From Anodontia alba (Eukaryota > Mollusca > Bivalvia > Lucinida > Lucinidae): a stretch of DNA of 64,000 nucleotides. The notes under the pieces were generated by a model that was not told the origin of the DNA, ran no database searches, and saw only the letters and a list, made by a program, of their open reading frames with translations. The stretch spans positions 13,415,742-13,479,741 of the forward strand of contig OZ024828.1 of assembly GCA_964016985.1 (NCBI GenBank), given 5' to 3'. The position numbers were made by a program, and so were the translations under genes. Each line of letters opens with the position of its first letter. The first letter of the stretch is position 1. Below are positions 11,267 to 22,295 of this stretch, piece after piece.

Positions 11267-12712
11267 AGAAATGTGTCCACAGTACACGGATGCCCCCGCC
11301 CCGACCCCTAGCCCCGCCCAGGGGCAAGACCCTGGGGCAACGGTACCATATATCAAAATGTCTTGATGTAGGTTAAGTGTCATACAAAGTTTCAACTTTC
11401 TAGCCCAGAAGGTATAAAAGTTATTAGCTGCAAGAGAAACGCGGACGTAAATTTGCACCTAAACTTGCAGGTAAACTCGAACCTGGTTACGAACGTGACA
11501 TACGCACATACGAACGTAACATCGCGGCGAAACGCTATATGCCCCCACTCCTGCCAAAGGCAGGCGGGGGCATAATAATAAATATGGTTTAAAGGTCGGG
11601 ATCTGAATAGTTTCTAAGATATTTGGCTTTTTGATGCAATAAAGGGGGAGGGGGGCAGGCAGGGGGGCAGGGAGGGGCAGGTTAGCTGCAAAAGAAACAC
11701 AGATGTAAATTTCTCAACAGTTTTTTGGGATATTAGGCTTAAAAATGAAGTGAAGGTGTGGGACAGGGTGGGACATGAACTCTGGAGGGTCACAAGGTAT
11801 GTGTCATTGAATGCATAATGTCATAAGGAACAATAATATATATGGTTTAGGGATGATGATCTGAATAATTTCTGAAATATTTGGCTTATGATGAAATTAT
11901 GATGAAATGAAGAAGGGCGGGGCAAGGTGGGGCATGCCCACTCTGGTTGCAAGGTATGTCACTGAATGTATCTCATCATAATGAACAATAATATGTATGG
12001 TTTAGGGGTTGGGAGCTTAGGGGTGGGGATCTGAATAGTTTCGGAAATACTTGGCTTTTGATGAAATGAAGAGGGGCGGGGCAAGATGGGGCATGCCCCC
12101 ATTGGTACCCCCTCACAAGGTATGTGTCATTGAATGCATCTCATCATACGGAACAATAATACGTATGGTTTAGGGGTCGAGATATTACATATTTAATACA
12201 TTTACATTTCTTTGGCCACACCCAATAGCCCAAACCCCTAGTCAGAATGTAGCCTAAACCTTTTCTTTTTATCTCCTAAATAGTTTTCCTCTGTGTTATT
12301 ATTGTGCTAACTTAACTCTTCAGCCTCACCAATGATACCCTAGTGATATTTTAGTCACTTTTTTGTATGTTTTCTTGGTGACCTGTTATATATTTTGACC
12401 ACTAGCCCCGCCCAGGGTCATGACCCTGGGGCAACGTTACCATACATTAAAAGGTAAGTGTAGGTGTAAGGTAAGATGTAGGTAAGTGTCATACAAAGTT
12501 TCAACTTTCTAGCCCTTCACCAATGATACAATAGTGATATTTTAGTCACTTTTTGTATGTTTTCTTGGTGACCTGTTATATATTTGAACCTGGTTACGAA
12601 CGTGACATACGAACATACGCACGTACGCACATACGCACTTCTGCACGTACGGACGTAACATCACGGCGAAACGCTATATGCCTTACTCCTGCCAAAGGCA
12701 GGCGGGGCATAA
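11267..12712 (+). mobile_element. GC-rich hairpin-ended element inserted in an M arm
   Basis: It interrupts the inverted M arm between ...TTATGAGTATGA and AAAAAACTAACC. Two end modules carry the hairpin CTCCTGCCAAAGGCAGGCGG (11545-11575 and 12685-12711). Each follows CGAACCTGGTTACGAACGTG. A second hairpin (GCCCCGCCCAGGG...ACCCTGGGGC) occurs at 11308 and 12403. Between them lie about three units of roughly 170 bp containing GGGCGGGGCAAG and GGTATGTGTCATTGAATGCA. The architecture (terminal hairpin, internal tandem units, no coding capacity) fits a non-autonomous Helentron-like element. Confidence 0.6.
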
Positions 12713-12833
12713 AAAACTAACCTTCTAACTTGTGCAAATTCGGGACCAAAAAGTTCCCTTTTCTTTTTCATGAATTCATAAAATACTAACGTCAGACTCA
12801 GTTGTTCCATCTAGAGTAGCCGGAAAATTAAAA

Positions 12834-13121
12834 TTGATTGTGTTGGGGTTTAACGACATGTCAATCCTTGAGGGTCATTTTGTGTCGTCTCCCAGAGAAA
12901 GGGAGAAAAGAGATAGAAGAGAGAGTAGAGGAGATGAAAGAGAGGGACAGGGAAGAAAGAGGAACAGGAATGAAAGTGAAGAAACAGAAGAAATAAAAAC
13001 ATTCCCCCTCTACCCTTACCCACTACAAGGATAGCAGGCCTTGCCCAACTGTAAGCCAATATCAGTTGGACGCCCCAGTGATGTAAAATACACAGCACCT
13101 TCGCACCACCCGACCACCCCG
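12834..13121 (-). mobile_element. SINE-like retroposon family 5, copy 2
   Basis: Nearly identical to 155-442. It is flanked by CGGAAAATTAAAA at 12821-12833 and 13122-13134, a 13 bp TSD, so it inserted into module N of the composite region. High identity between the two copies suggests recent activity. Confidence 0.85.
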
Positions 13122-13810
13122 CGGAAAATTAAAATATCCAAAAACTTTCAAATAATGTCTATGTCCGTAGGTACCCAAACTGATATATAAAAACTAAAAT
13201 CTTGTCCGCTCATGTATATAACGGACTGGATACCGGTTTATATTCTATCTGCACGTGCAAGGGGGACAGCTATGTACATTATATATGTACGGTCAATGTA
13301 CATTGTTTAGGGCTGTTAGAGTAGCCTTCTTGGAAGCCAAAGTCTGCATTATTTGAATGAATTTGGATACTTATTTTTCCGGCTGCCCTAGATGGAACAT
13401 TGTAAAACAAAATGACATTAGTATTTTGTGTATTCATGAAAAAGAAAAAGGAAATGTTTTGTCTCAAATTTACTCAGGTTAGAACGTACGTTTTTTCATA
13501 CTAATAAAATGAATTTGTATCTATTAATAACCACTTGATATGCCTGACATTTTAGTTATCAATTCAGTTTGTGAGACACGCATTTCATTTGTGACTTTTG
13601 TTGGTATTTTATGATGACGTTAAGAGATTGCAAATTCTGCCGCCATGTTTGGGCAGCCGGCAGATTATCCTTAATCCCAAAGCAGATCTTCACAATATCA
13701 ATGCAAACACCGAGTTTGACGAAAATCTATTGACATTTAATCAAGTTATCGTCCGGAAACAAAAATACGGACGGACGTACGACAGACGGACGGACAGACA
13801 GCCGGACAGG

Positions 13811-13855
13811 CAACGTGATACCATAATACCCCGCCACTATCGTGTGGCGGGGTAT
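13811..13855. repeat. ATACCCCGCCAC...GTGGCGGGGTAT hairpin
   Basis: A near-perfect hairpin next to a run of GACGGACGGACAGAC. This matches the terminal pattern of other array-bearing elements in the window (hairpin followed by a CGTC/GACG run). Confidence 0.7.
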
Positions 13856-13866
13856 AAAAAACAGTG

Positions 13867-14143
13867 CATCACGAAAACACGCCTATATAATTTTGACCCC
13901 CTTCTACCCCACTTTTATACAGTAAAACTGGGATTTACAGGGGTAGACATTATTTTTCTTATTTCTGCTTAAAAAATAGATTGTTGGTACTCGTTAGAAC
14001 CGCCTCGTCGAGGCGGTTCTAACGAGTACCCACAATCTATGTTTTGAGCAGAAATTTGAAAAATATCAGATTTTTTATCTGAAAATTTTCAGTTTTTGGT
14101 GGTAAAATTTTCGGTATATTTGAATAGGCATGTTTTCGTAATG
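13867..14143. mobile_element. Family H palindromic miniature element, copy 1
   Basis: The ends CATCACGAAAACA and TGTTTTCGTAATG are inverted. The interior has a 95 bp central hairpin (13961-14055) with arms containing GTACTCGTTAGAACCGCCTC meeting at CCTCGTCGAGG. One flank carries CCCCACTTTTATACAGTAAA and the other GGTGGTAAAATTTTC. No coding capacity. Confidence 0.85.
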
Positions 14144-14171
14144 GGGTTTGGAATGAATGAGTAGAATTTAC

Positions 14172-14303
14172 CTGTGAAAAGACTTTTTGTAACTCCCTTT
14201 TAGGTGATATACTTTCTTCTCTGAAAAGTAAAACAGCGCCAATCAACAGAAAAAAGAACAGAATGATCGGCTTTGTTACTTGTTGTAGACTCAGATATTT
14301 CAT
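14172..14303 (-). CDS. Possible orphan first exon with signal anchor
   Basis: On the minus strand an ATG at 14303 opens 44 codons that end exactly at CAG|GTAAAT, a good donor in phase 0. The peptide starts MKYLSLQQVTKPIILF and has a hydrophobic run FFFLLIGAVLLF followed by charged REE residues, the layout of a type II signal anchor. The open frame extends upstream to 14432 with another Met, but that part is less convincing. No downstream partner exon was recognised towards lower coordinates. It could be the first exon of a Golgi-type enzyme, or chance. I rate it as plausible only. Confidence 0.3.
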
Positions 14304-14500
14304 TTCAAGCAGATCGACAGGTCGTAAATAACAAATAAAGTCCTTCTTTAGGAATTTAACGATATGGTCGCGATGGCTTGCTATTGCCAACAAAATAACT
14401 TTTGTAAAGTTAAAACAATGTAGGGAATCCACGTGGCCAAATAACTAGGTACACAGAGTTCGTTTCTACTCATATCCCCGCTTAAGGTAGACCTACCAAT

Positions 14501-15114
14501 CTATCTATTCAGATTTTTAACGTTGCCGGGCACCAAAGATACATGGAAACCCTTGACCTTGGCTTGAAGCGGTGTCCACGCATAATTCGTGCGCGGACTA
14601 CCTCGCCTGATCGGACCATATGCATGAGGTCAAGGTTTGTAAGTTTCAAAATTTCGATCAAAAGAAAAGAGCTTCAAAACGTGTGTATTACCAATGCATA
14701 ATATAATCTCACACTTGCTCAGTCGTGCCACCAGACTGGGAGAGCAGTAAAAGAAAACCAAAAAAGAACCACCAACCTTTTCGTCCGGTATACGGAACTT
14801 CCTCCTACTCGTCGTACACCAGGAACAAGCACATGGTTATCCTTCATCATCCCCGTCGGCTCCTCTTAGGGTCATCCAGCCATGGATCTTTCGGAGACTC
14901 GGTCAGTAAATTGATCATTAGTAAGTCATTCACCCCGCACTACTATACTTCAAGCGGGGTCCTCCGGTGTTTTGAGGCATAGTCTCCTACGCCAGCCCGC
15001 TGGATGCCAGCGAGTCCATCGCTGATTTGTCGGTGTTTTTCCCCGTCGGCACCTTGGCCGCTATCTTGGATGTCGTAATCGTCACCACGTGCCGTCCGAT
15101 GATTTCATAGTGGA
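14501..15114 (-). repeat. 0.6 kb dispersed repeat, copy A (R family end)
   Basis: Matches copy B at 21373-22026 over its whole length (landmarks CTACCTCGCCTGATCGGACC, GGGTCATCCAGCCA, CAAGCGGGGTCCTCCGGTGT). The left 200 bp also resemble 2226-2570. On minus a short frame starts MAAKVPTGKNTDKSAMDSLA and stops soon after; the copy B version reads MAAKMPTGKK. This may be the start of a mobile-element protein. Confidence 0.7.
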
Positions 15115-15117
15115 AAG

Positions 15118-15300
15118 GTAGACCTTTTAGAATCTCTAAATTTATACCGAATGTAATTTGTTCAAATAATGTGCAAAGAATGCGGAAAATCAAGCTCTGT
15201 CTGGTGGTGTAAGCGATATTCTTAGATCAGGTCTGATTCTCAAGAATGCTTTTGCACACAGTGTGGGTTACCGAGACAATATCCACGAATTTTGACGAAA
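15118..15300 (-). repeat. Single arm of the 52.8 kb foldback family
   Basis: Shares ATTTGTTCAAATAA, TCTGGTGGTGT and ACCGAGACAATATCC-type words with both arms of the foldback at 52756-53095, in diverged form. Confidence 0.6.
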
Positions 15301-15366
15301 AAAAATTTTTTTGAAGGGAATCTTTTCACCGTATTCATAATTTTTCTCTTTTTTTCTTTTTTCATT

Positions 15367-15369
<3 letters not shown>

Positions 15370-15397
<28 letters not shown>
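15370..15397 (+). repeat. Poly(T) tract
   Basis: A run of T after a T-rich lead-in. Confidence 0.95.
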
Positions 15398-16328
15398 GTA
15401 AATACGTGAATGTTTTTTTTATATACTGATCATACGCGTTGGGGAGGGAAGCGGGGAGAAGGGAGGGAGAAAGAGAGTGCTGATGTCCTGGTGCAAGTCA
15501 TGAAGGTCTCACACAACGTCAGTGACTATTCATCTGTTAACACTTTAATTACGTACCAAGGCCTAATTACGTATCGACAAGCCTTATTGGAGCTGCTTCG
15601 GGCTAGAGAGGGTATATTGAGGATCTACTTTGTGCGTTAAGTAGGACCTGGTCAGGATCACAAAGTCAGTTTACGCTGCGAAAATGCTCGTGTTGTACAT
15701 TTGGCGGTCAGCGGAGTTATGGTCATACCACCAATGTGGCTAGCACAGGACTTCTTCTGTGGTTTTGTCCCTTACTTAGTAATTACCGAACTGGTATGTT
15801 TGTTGTAAATGCTCATTTTTTAGTATAATCTATACATTTTTGGGATCCATCTTTGAACCGTGTTATATCCAAAACCGTGTTATAACAAACCGTGTTATAA
15901 AGAGGTTGTAGTGTATCATCATCATCACCCCGCCTTTTGAACAAAGGGCCAGAAAATTAGAAAAAAGAAAAAAGCATCAGCACTGTATAGTAAGACGTGG
16001 CACTAAAGGTTTATTACCTGAGGTACTTACGATATAGCCTTACTTTTATTACTGAAAATAATATTTCTAAATGAAAGTCAGCGGCGCCCAATAGGCTGTG
16101 GAAGGGTAACAATTGCGTCAAAATTCTGAAAAAGGTTTTACTCTAAAAGGAATTATTTTGCTACCATGAGGTGCAAATTCTCGGCTTTTAGAGCGGAGAA
16201 GCCCTGCCGAGAGGTGTGTCTGGTCTTTCGTTCCCTTGAAATAGATTGCTGTGTTTCAGTGTTCCCATGTGTACACTTTGGATACCCCAAACCAAAGTCG
16301 ACCTTATGGTATATATGAGAGCCAATCC

Positions 16329-16330
<2 letters not shown>
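15398..16330. other. No recognised gene
   Basis: Contains three ACCGTGTTATA words at 15857-15900, similar to degenerate ends of pogo-like elements. The frame at 15410-15640 has no motif. Confidence 0.45.
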
Positions 16331-16359
<29 letters not shown>

Positions 16360-16416
16360 GTTAATCCTAAATTTAGCCGCACAGTCCAAAGAGAATGAGA
16401 GAGAGAGGGAGGAAGG

Positions 16417-16483
<67 letters not shown>
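16331..16483 (-). repeat. Poly(T) and (GATA)n tracts
   Basis: Poly(T) at about 16331-16359 and about 16 GATA units at 16419-16483. The overlapping minus-strand frames are artefacts of these repeats. Confidence 0.95.
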
Positions 16484-16960
16484 GGGTGTGAGGGGTGGAC
16501 AGAAAATGCGTTCCGAGGGTCACTATCTGGCGTCACGAGGCTTGCCGAGTGATTCCGGACCGTGATCCTAAGGGGCAGATTTTTCTATTGATCCTTCACA
16601 CCCACCTAAGATTCTTTTTCTTGCATACGCTGAACGTGATTTTTAAATGTGCAGCCACTTCGATTGCTGACGTCTGCCATATTGTGATGACACTATTGTG
16701 CTGTTTATCGATGTCATTATGTTCAATGACGTCAACCTTGACGACGGCGTACGTGACGTACTATACAAACCAGTGCGCACCAAACACATTAGTATTCTCG
16801 ATATATATCCTATCCTGGGTAGGATAACCTGTGTGGGATAAAATATCTACTCCATGGAAATAAATTACAACCTATGTTATGGTGAAGTATGGGGGAGCGT
16901 TTTCGGCCGTCAAACCGCACTTAACACCAGCTGCAGTGAAGTTAAATCATTTAAAATTCA
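16484..16960. other. No recognised gene
   Basis: A 110-codon plus frame at 16495-16827 shows no motif. Several TGACGTCA-like words occur (16733, 16748), possibly by chance. Confidence 0.4.
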
Positions 16961-17194
16961 GGGCCCAGTTGTTCAAAGCGTCGTTAGCTTTACGAGCTCG
17001 TTAGTGATCAAAATATTAACTGTTTTAGTAAGTATAATATCTAATTAAAAGGTATTTTTGCTGAAAAAATGTGAGTAGCTTTTGCAAATCATATTTTTTT
17101 TCAGCAAAAATATTAGTGTATTTGGCATGTTTAATTATCAAAGTATTTAACAATACGTTAACTAAAGACATCGTTAGTTTGAACAACTGGGCCC
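16961..17194. mobile_element. GGGCCCAGTTG miniature element, copy 1
   Basis: Terminal inverted repeats GGGCCCAGTTGTTCAAA and TTGAACAACTGGGCCC. The subterminal GTCGTTAG words are also inverted. The interior keeps AAAATGTGAGTAGCTTTTGC. Related copies are at 35080 and 59620. Confidence 0.85.
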
Positions 17195-17381
17195 AGTTTT
17201 TTCTATCTGTTGACATGTCTAAAACCTACTGCATGAGTGCAAACACTGTCGACCTAAAGCGCTTATGTGGGTCTACACTGTTTGCTCAGGCCTGTCTGCC
17301 CAAATACTTTATGGTAAACTTCGACACTTTTAAGTAGCGAGAACAGCAAATACAATCAGAGAAAAATAGCAAAACTGTTTC

Positions 17382-17642
17382 TAATTCAAATACACTGAAA
17401 ATTTTACCACCAAAAATGAAAATTTTCAAATAAAAATTCTGATATTTTTCATATTTCTGTTCAAAACATAGATTGTTGGTACTCGTTAGAACCGCCTCGG
17501 CGATGCGGTTCTAACGAGTACCCACAATCTATGTTTTTTGAGCAGAAATAAGAAAAATAATGCATACCTCTGTAAATCTCAGTTTTACTATATAAAAGTG
17601 GTGTTTAAGGCGTCAACATTATATAGGCGTGATTTTTTATGT
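17382..17642. mobile_element. Family H element, copy 2
   Basis: The left terminus is lost. The central hairpin 17455-17548 has arms meeting at CCTCGGCGATGCGG. The right flank and end (AGGCGTGATTTTTTATG) are degenerate. Confidence 0.8.
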
Positions 17643-18382
17643 TACGTGTTATATTCATAAGGTACATGTATAAAGGAGTAATTAAGCTTATGTGTATGTA
17701 TAATTGAGAAATTGTATCACAAAATGTGTCCCCGGGCATATTCGGTCTGCAAAGGCCCTGGTCAGACTGTACACGCTTACTAGTGTTTAGAATCGGCCAG
17801 AATTTCATATGAGGTGTTCACATTCAGATCTAGGCCTTCACGGGGACTACTGTAATTTGCTTGTTGGAGTCGCAGCGCCGGGGCCCATTTCTACAGGATT
17901 ACTTGTGTTGCACATACGCCGAGATGAATTAATCCAACGGTGAAAACGTAGCAGACCGTGAGAATTCGGATTGCCAAAATGACTTTATTTCCCTTTGTCA
18001 TTAGACATACTTATCATATGTTTAGAATGACAGCCTTCCCCACCCCCTCCCCACCCTTCCCAACAGATATCTACCAATCATTCCTGCGGGCACACGGTGC
18101 TAGAGCGGTGCTGTATCAAGGCCAATCCAACATTGCAACATGGAATTGATGTATCGGCGGTGCATATTTAAGCGTTGTGTGCTCCCTGAAGTTTCTCCAG
18201 TTAATTCAATATTTTCCATGTATCCAATTTTCAGCAATTCCTACTTCTATGCCTCATATGTATTCTATTTATCCCTCGTTACAATGACAGCCATATTAAA
18301 ATGCATTTGCTGTTGTACAGAATACTTAATGAGCAGATTGATATGTAAGAAAGATTTGTTTTTATTTCCTCATAGAACATAT
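17643..18382. other. No recognised gene
   Basis: The frames at 17605-17808 (minus), 17958-18149 and 18140-18415 (plus) partly overlap repeat ends and have no motifs. The segment TTGCTGTTGTACAGAA at 18305 recurs at 40637. Confidence 0.4.
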
Positions 18383-18658
18383 CATTACGAAAACACGCCT
18401 ATTCAAATATACTGAAAATTTTACTACCAAAAAATGAAAATTTTCAGCTAAAAATTTCTGATATTTTCATATTTCTGCTCAAAACATAGATTGTGGGTAC
18501 TCGTTAGAACCGCCTCGATGAGGCGGTTCTAACGAGTACCACAATCTATGTTTTAAGCAGAAATAAGAAAAATAATGTATACCCCTGTAAACCCCAGTTT
18601 TACTATATAAAAGTGGGGTTTAAGGGGGTCAAAATTATATAGGTATGTTTTCGTGATG
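18383..18658. mobile_element. Family H element, copy 3
   Basis: Ends CATTACGAAAACACG and TATGTTTTCGTGATG. The central hairpin is near-perfect, with arms meeting at CCTCGATGAGG. Confidence 0.88.
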
Positions 18659-19064
18659 TGTTTTAGATATTTGTTAGAATCATCTTACTGAGGCGATTCT
18701 ACATATAACAAATTTCCAAAAGATATGTTTCTTTAAAGTAGTAAGTACAATAATTTTGCATAATTTATTACTAATTATTGTCTCTTAAGCGAACGTTTCT
18801 AGTCAAATTGTCATTATAACGAATTTTTGTCGTTGTATTGAATGTCGGTATAAAGAGAGTTGTCTGTATTGCCATGTCTTGATGTTTCTGTTGTTATTCA
18901 GCTCGATGTCAATGTCATGTATATGACCGGAGTTTTCTCTCAATAAAGTATATCGCATCGTATCATAGTCGATCGCTGGTTTTGTAAAATCGACTGGTCA
19001 TCGACTTCTGTCTTTTCGACATCATTTGGAAAGACGTTTTTTGGTTGGCGTTTTATTTTAAATA
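18659..19064. repeat. Decayed hairpin and pogo-like end
   Basis: ATATTTGTTAGAATC and its weak inverse at 18665-18715, then TTAAGCGAACG and GTCGGTATAAAGAGAGTTGT near 18787-18865. The same succession is found at 40725-40910, so it is a second copy of one decayed element. Confidence 0.5.
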
Positions 19065-19336
19065 CATCACGAAAACATACATATATAATTCTGACCCCCT
19101 TAAACCCCACATTTATATAGTAAAACGGAGGTTTACAGGGGTAGACATTATTTTTCTTATTTCTGCAAAATTAGATTGTGGGTACTTGGGTAAGGACCGA
19201 GGCGGTTCTAACGAGTACCCACAAACTGTTTTGAGCAGAAATATGAAATATATTATTTTTTTTATTTGAAAACCTTCAGTTTTTGGTGGTGAAATTTTCA
19301 ACATACATTTATTTGAATGGGTGTAATTTCATAATG
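19065..19336. mobile_element. Family H element, copy 4 (degenerate)
   Basis: Ends CATCACGAAAACATAC and TTTCATAATG. The left hairpin arm has decayed to GGGTACTTGGGTAAGGACCG while the right arm is intact, so this copy no longer folds perfectly. Confidence 0.8.
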
Positions 19337-20035
19337 GAAAATATTTTGTTCTGATTAACCATATCTTATCAGAAACCATTTGTCTTTTCTGTTTTTTGTG
19401 CTTTGTTCTCTAATATTTACCCTAGAATTAGATTTACGTCCAAAAATTGGTCTGACCTAAGCAATTTCTATAGTATTATAAATAACGATTTTCTGAAAGA
19501 TGTCAAAAGAACAGTAATATGTGACTTATAGTAAATATATTCATTCTTATTTTGTCCTTTTCCGGGTACTTATTTGTAGCGTTTGATAAGATCCTTGTTA
19601 TATTTTTCTTATTTCTCCATAAAAACATATCGTGGGTACTCATTAGAAGCTCCTCGTATCAGTACTTTTCGGCTGAAAAAAGGACCATATCTGGAATTAT
19701 GCCTTTTTCAGGCTATCTTTGGGGGCGATTACAGAACCGCTACCAGATTTAACAGACCACACTTCGGCAATCCGTTTTCTAGGGCTGCGTTCTGAAAAAA
19801 ACAAATTGTGCATAGGTTATGTGAATTAGTATGTAGTATTTGTGGCATTCTGCGGCGTCTGATCTGGGTCTAAATTGTTTGCTCAGACTTGTCTGTCCGA
19901 ATACATATAGTTCAGTTAGCCAAGGCAAACTTTCGGTTCAGTTGTGACCGTTTTCGGCGGAGGGCAGCGAACATCCCCCACTCTTCTGTAGCTGTCTTTT
20001 CACACAACCAATGCGGTGGCCTGTGCGAATAAGAT
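19337..20035. other. Decayed repeat remnants, no gene
   Basis: A half hairpin core (ATCGTGGGTACTCATTAGAA) at about 19630 and a GGGTCTAAATTGTTTGCTCA fragment near 19867. Confidence 0.5.
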
Positions 20036-20322
20036 CTACGGAGTGGCTATTTATAGTCAACTGTAAATAGCCCCCCAAAAAAAACATAAAAACGTTAAAT
20101 TGGCTATTACAGTCAACTGTAAGTATATAGCAAAAAAAAAAAACGTTAAATTGGCTACTTATAGTCAACTGTAAATATAAATAGCAAAAAAAAAAAAAAA
20201 AAAAAACGTGAAAGTGGTCAACTGTAAATAGCTTTTACAGTCAACTGTAAATAGCTTGACTGTAAATAGCCAATAAACGTTAAATTGTCTATTTACAGTC
20301 AACTGTTATTAGCAAAACGAAA
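20036..20322. repeat. Array of GCTATTTACAGT palindromes
   Basis: The word TATTTACAGTCAACTGTAAA or close variants recurs about six times, separated by poly(A) and AACGTTAAATTG. Each unit is itself a near-perfect palindrome (GCTATTTACAGT/ACTGTAAATAGC). Spacing is about 65 bp in the first three units and then shorter. Confidence 0.8.
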
Positions 20323-20330
20323 AAAAAAAC

Positions 20331-20548
20331 CTGAAAGTTTTCAGATAAAAATTCTGATATTTTTCATATTTCTGCTCAAAACATAGATTGTGGGTACTCG
20401 TTAGAACCGCCTCGGTTCTAACGAGTACCCACAATCTATGTTTTGAGTAGAAATAAGAAAAATAAAGTATACCCCTGTAAATCCCAGTTTAGCTATATAA
20501 AAGTGGGGTTTAAGGGGGTCGAAATTATATAGGTATGTTTTCGTGATG
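20331..20548. mobile_element. Family H element, copy 5
   Basis: The left end is lost at the poly(A) of the palindrome array. The hairpin arms are shortened and meet at GCCTCGGTTC, so several central bases were lost. The right end TATGTTTTCGTGATG is intact. Confidence 0.85.
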
Positions 20549-21372
20549 GATCAGAAGTTCATTCTTCTCCATTCGCATCTGGTGGTAGGACTCTTTGAAA
20601 TGAAACAAACTCACGCAGGCACACAAATTCAATAAGAATAAACCGCATTTTAAAGTAATACTCATTGATACCGGAGCAGCGTACCCGATGTGGGCCGGAT
20701 TCCAGGCAGGTGTATTATTAAAGGTAAAGAGATTACTAAGAAGACCGTGTGCACTAAGATAAGAACGCGGTGTCTGATCAGGGTCTACACTTTCTGCACT
20801 GGCCAGGAATTTCTAAAAAAAAAGAACATGCTACAAATTAAAATAACCAGACACCCCTTATATTGGAAATGAACCGGTCCAAAGATTTAAGATAGAAGAG
20901 TCCACTAGGCATAAATGGGTAAAGGCCGCCGAATACGTGTCCTTTTAAAAGCTTTCGGAAAGTCGTTTTTACCTGGCGCTTTTCACAGAAATTAATTTGC
21001 AAATATTTGTCACGATTTAATGTGAAACCATTTGTCGTAATTACATGTACAGAATTATTTTATTCTAGGCATTGGTTGAAGTAAGAAAAAAAAAGAGAAT
21101 ATTTTCATTTTTTTTCCGTAGTAAAAATGGTTGCAAATTATGCAGAAATCGGTAGGATAGGAAAGCTCGATGGAGGTTTTCAACAAGTTCTGTTGTTCAA
21201 ATTTTCTGAAATTTTCATAATATTGTTATGAAATATAAATTATTAAGATTCCCAAAGAAAACTAAAAAATATTTTATGAGAAAAAAATGTCCAAATTATC
21301 ACTTAATTATAGAAATTAATGCGTTAGACCAGTTTTTCGCATTAAATACAATTTTATGATAAATCATATAAG
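20549..21372. other. No gene; dispersed repeat fragment
   Basis: 20765-20935 matches 51530-51670 (shared CCAGACAC, CCTTATATTGGAAATGAACC, AAATGGGT). The rest is AT-rich without coding signal. Confidence 0.5.
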
Positions 21373-22026
21373 ATCTATCTAGATATTCAGATTTTTAATG
21401 TTCCCGGGCACCAGAAGCACATAGGGGCAACGGATTAGTTTACCCTTGACCTTGGCTTGAAAAGGTAACCACGCATAATTCGTGCGCGGACTACCTCGCC
21501 TGATCGGACCATATGCATAAAGGGCAAGGTCTGTGAGTTTCAAAATTTAGAACGTTCGGTCAAAAGAAAAGAGCTTCAAAATGTGTGTATTACCGATGCA
21601 CAATGTAATCTCACACTTGTTCAGTCGTGCCACCAGACTGGGAGAGCAGTAGAAGGAAACCAAAAAGAACCCGCAACCTTTTCGTCCGGTATTTGGCACA
21701 TCATCCTCCTCGTCGTACACCAGTAACAAGCACACTGTTTTCCTTCATCAATCCCGACGGCTCTTCTTAGGGTCATCCAGCCACGGATCTTTCGGAGACT
21801 CGGTTAGTTAGTTGATCGTTAGTTAGTTATTCAATCCGCTCTACTACAAGCGGGGTCCTCCGGTGTTTTGAGGCGTAATCTCCTGCATCGACCCGCTGGA
21901 CGCCAGCGAGTTCATGGCTGAGTTGTCGGTATTTTTTTCCCGTCGGCATCTTGGCTGCCATCTTAGATGTTGTCGCCACCACACCACTATTTTTGAAGTA
22001 TGCCGTCCGATAATTTCCTGATGGAA
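21373..22026 (-). repeat. 0.6 kb dispersed repeat, copy B (R family end)
   Basis: Partner of copy A at 14501-15114; same landmarks with scattered differences and a few indels. Its minus-strand frame MAAKMPTGKK...DAGDYASKHRRTP differs from copy A by a frameshift. Confidence 0.7.
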
Positions 22027-22187
22027 TGATATAAGAAAAGACAACAGAAACAGATAAGACAACTGGTTTCTGATGAGATATTGTTGAATAAAATATTTTC
22101 ATTTAAAATAAAACGCCAAGCGAAAAGCATCTTTCCGAGTGATGTTGAAAGAACAGTAGGGTAAAACAGTATTAATTTTCAAGCATT

Positions 22188-22295
22188 CCCAGCGGGCACA
22201 CAACATTGAAACAACGTCGATTCAACGTTGATTCAACGACCAGACTTTGAATCAACGTTGAATCGAAGTTGTTTTAACATTGTGTGCCAGCTGGG
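22188..22295. mobile_element. GCGGGCACACAA foldback miniature element
   Basis: Ends CCCAGCGGGCACACAA and TTGTGTGCCAGCTGGG with interior AACGTCGATTCAACGTTGAT inverted copies. At 108 bp it is almost entirely palindromic. Confidence 0.85.

Noticed and set aside
14037..14432. The whole 131-codon minus frame as one exon.
   Set aside because: Its 3' third translates the family H palindrome, so only the part up to the donor at 14172 is considered.
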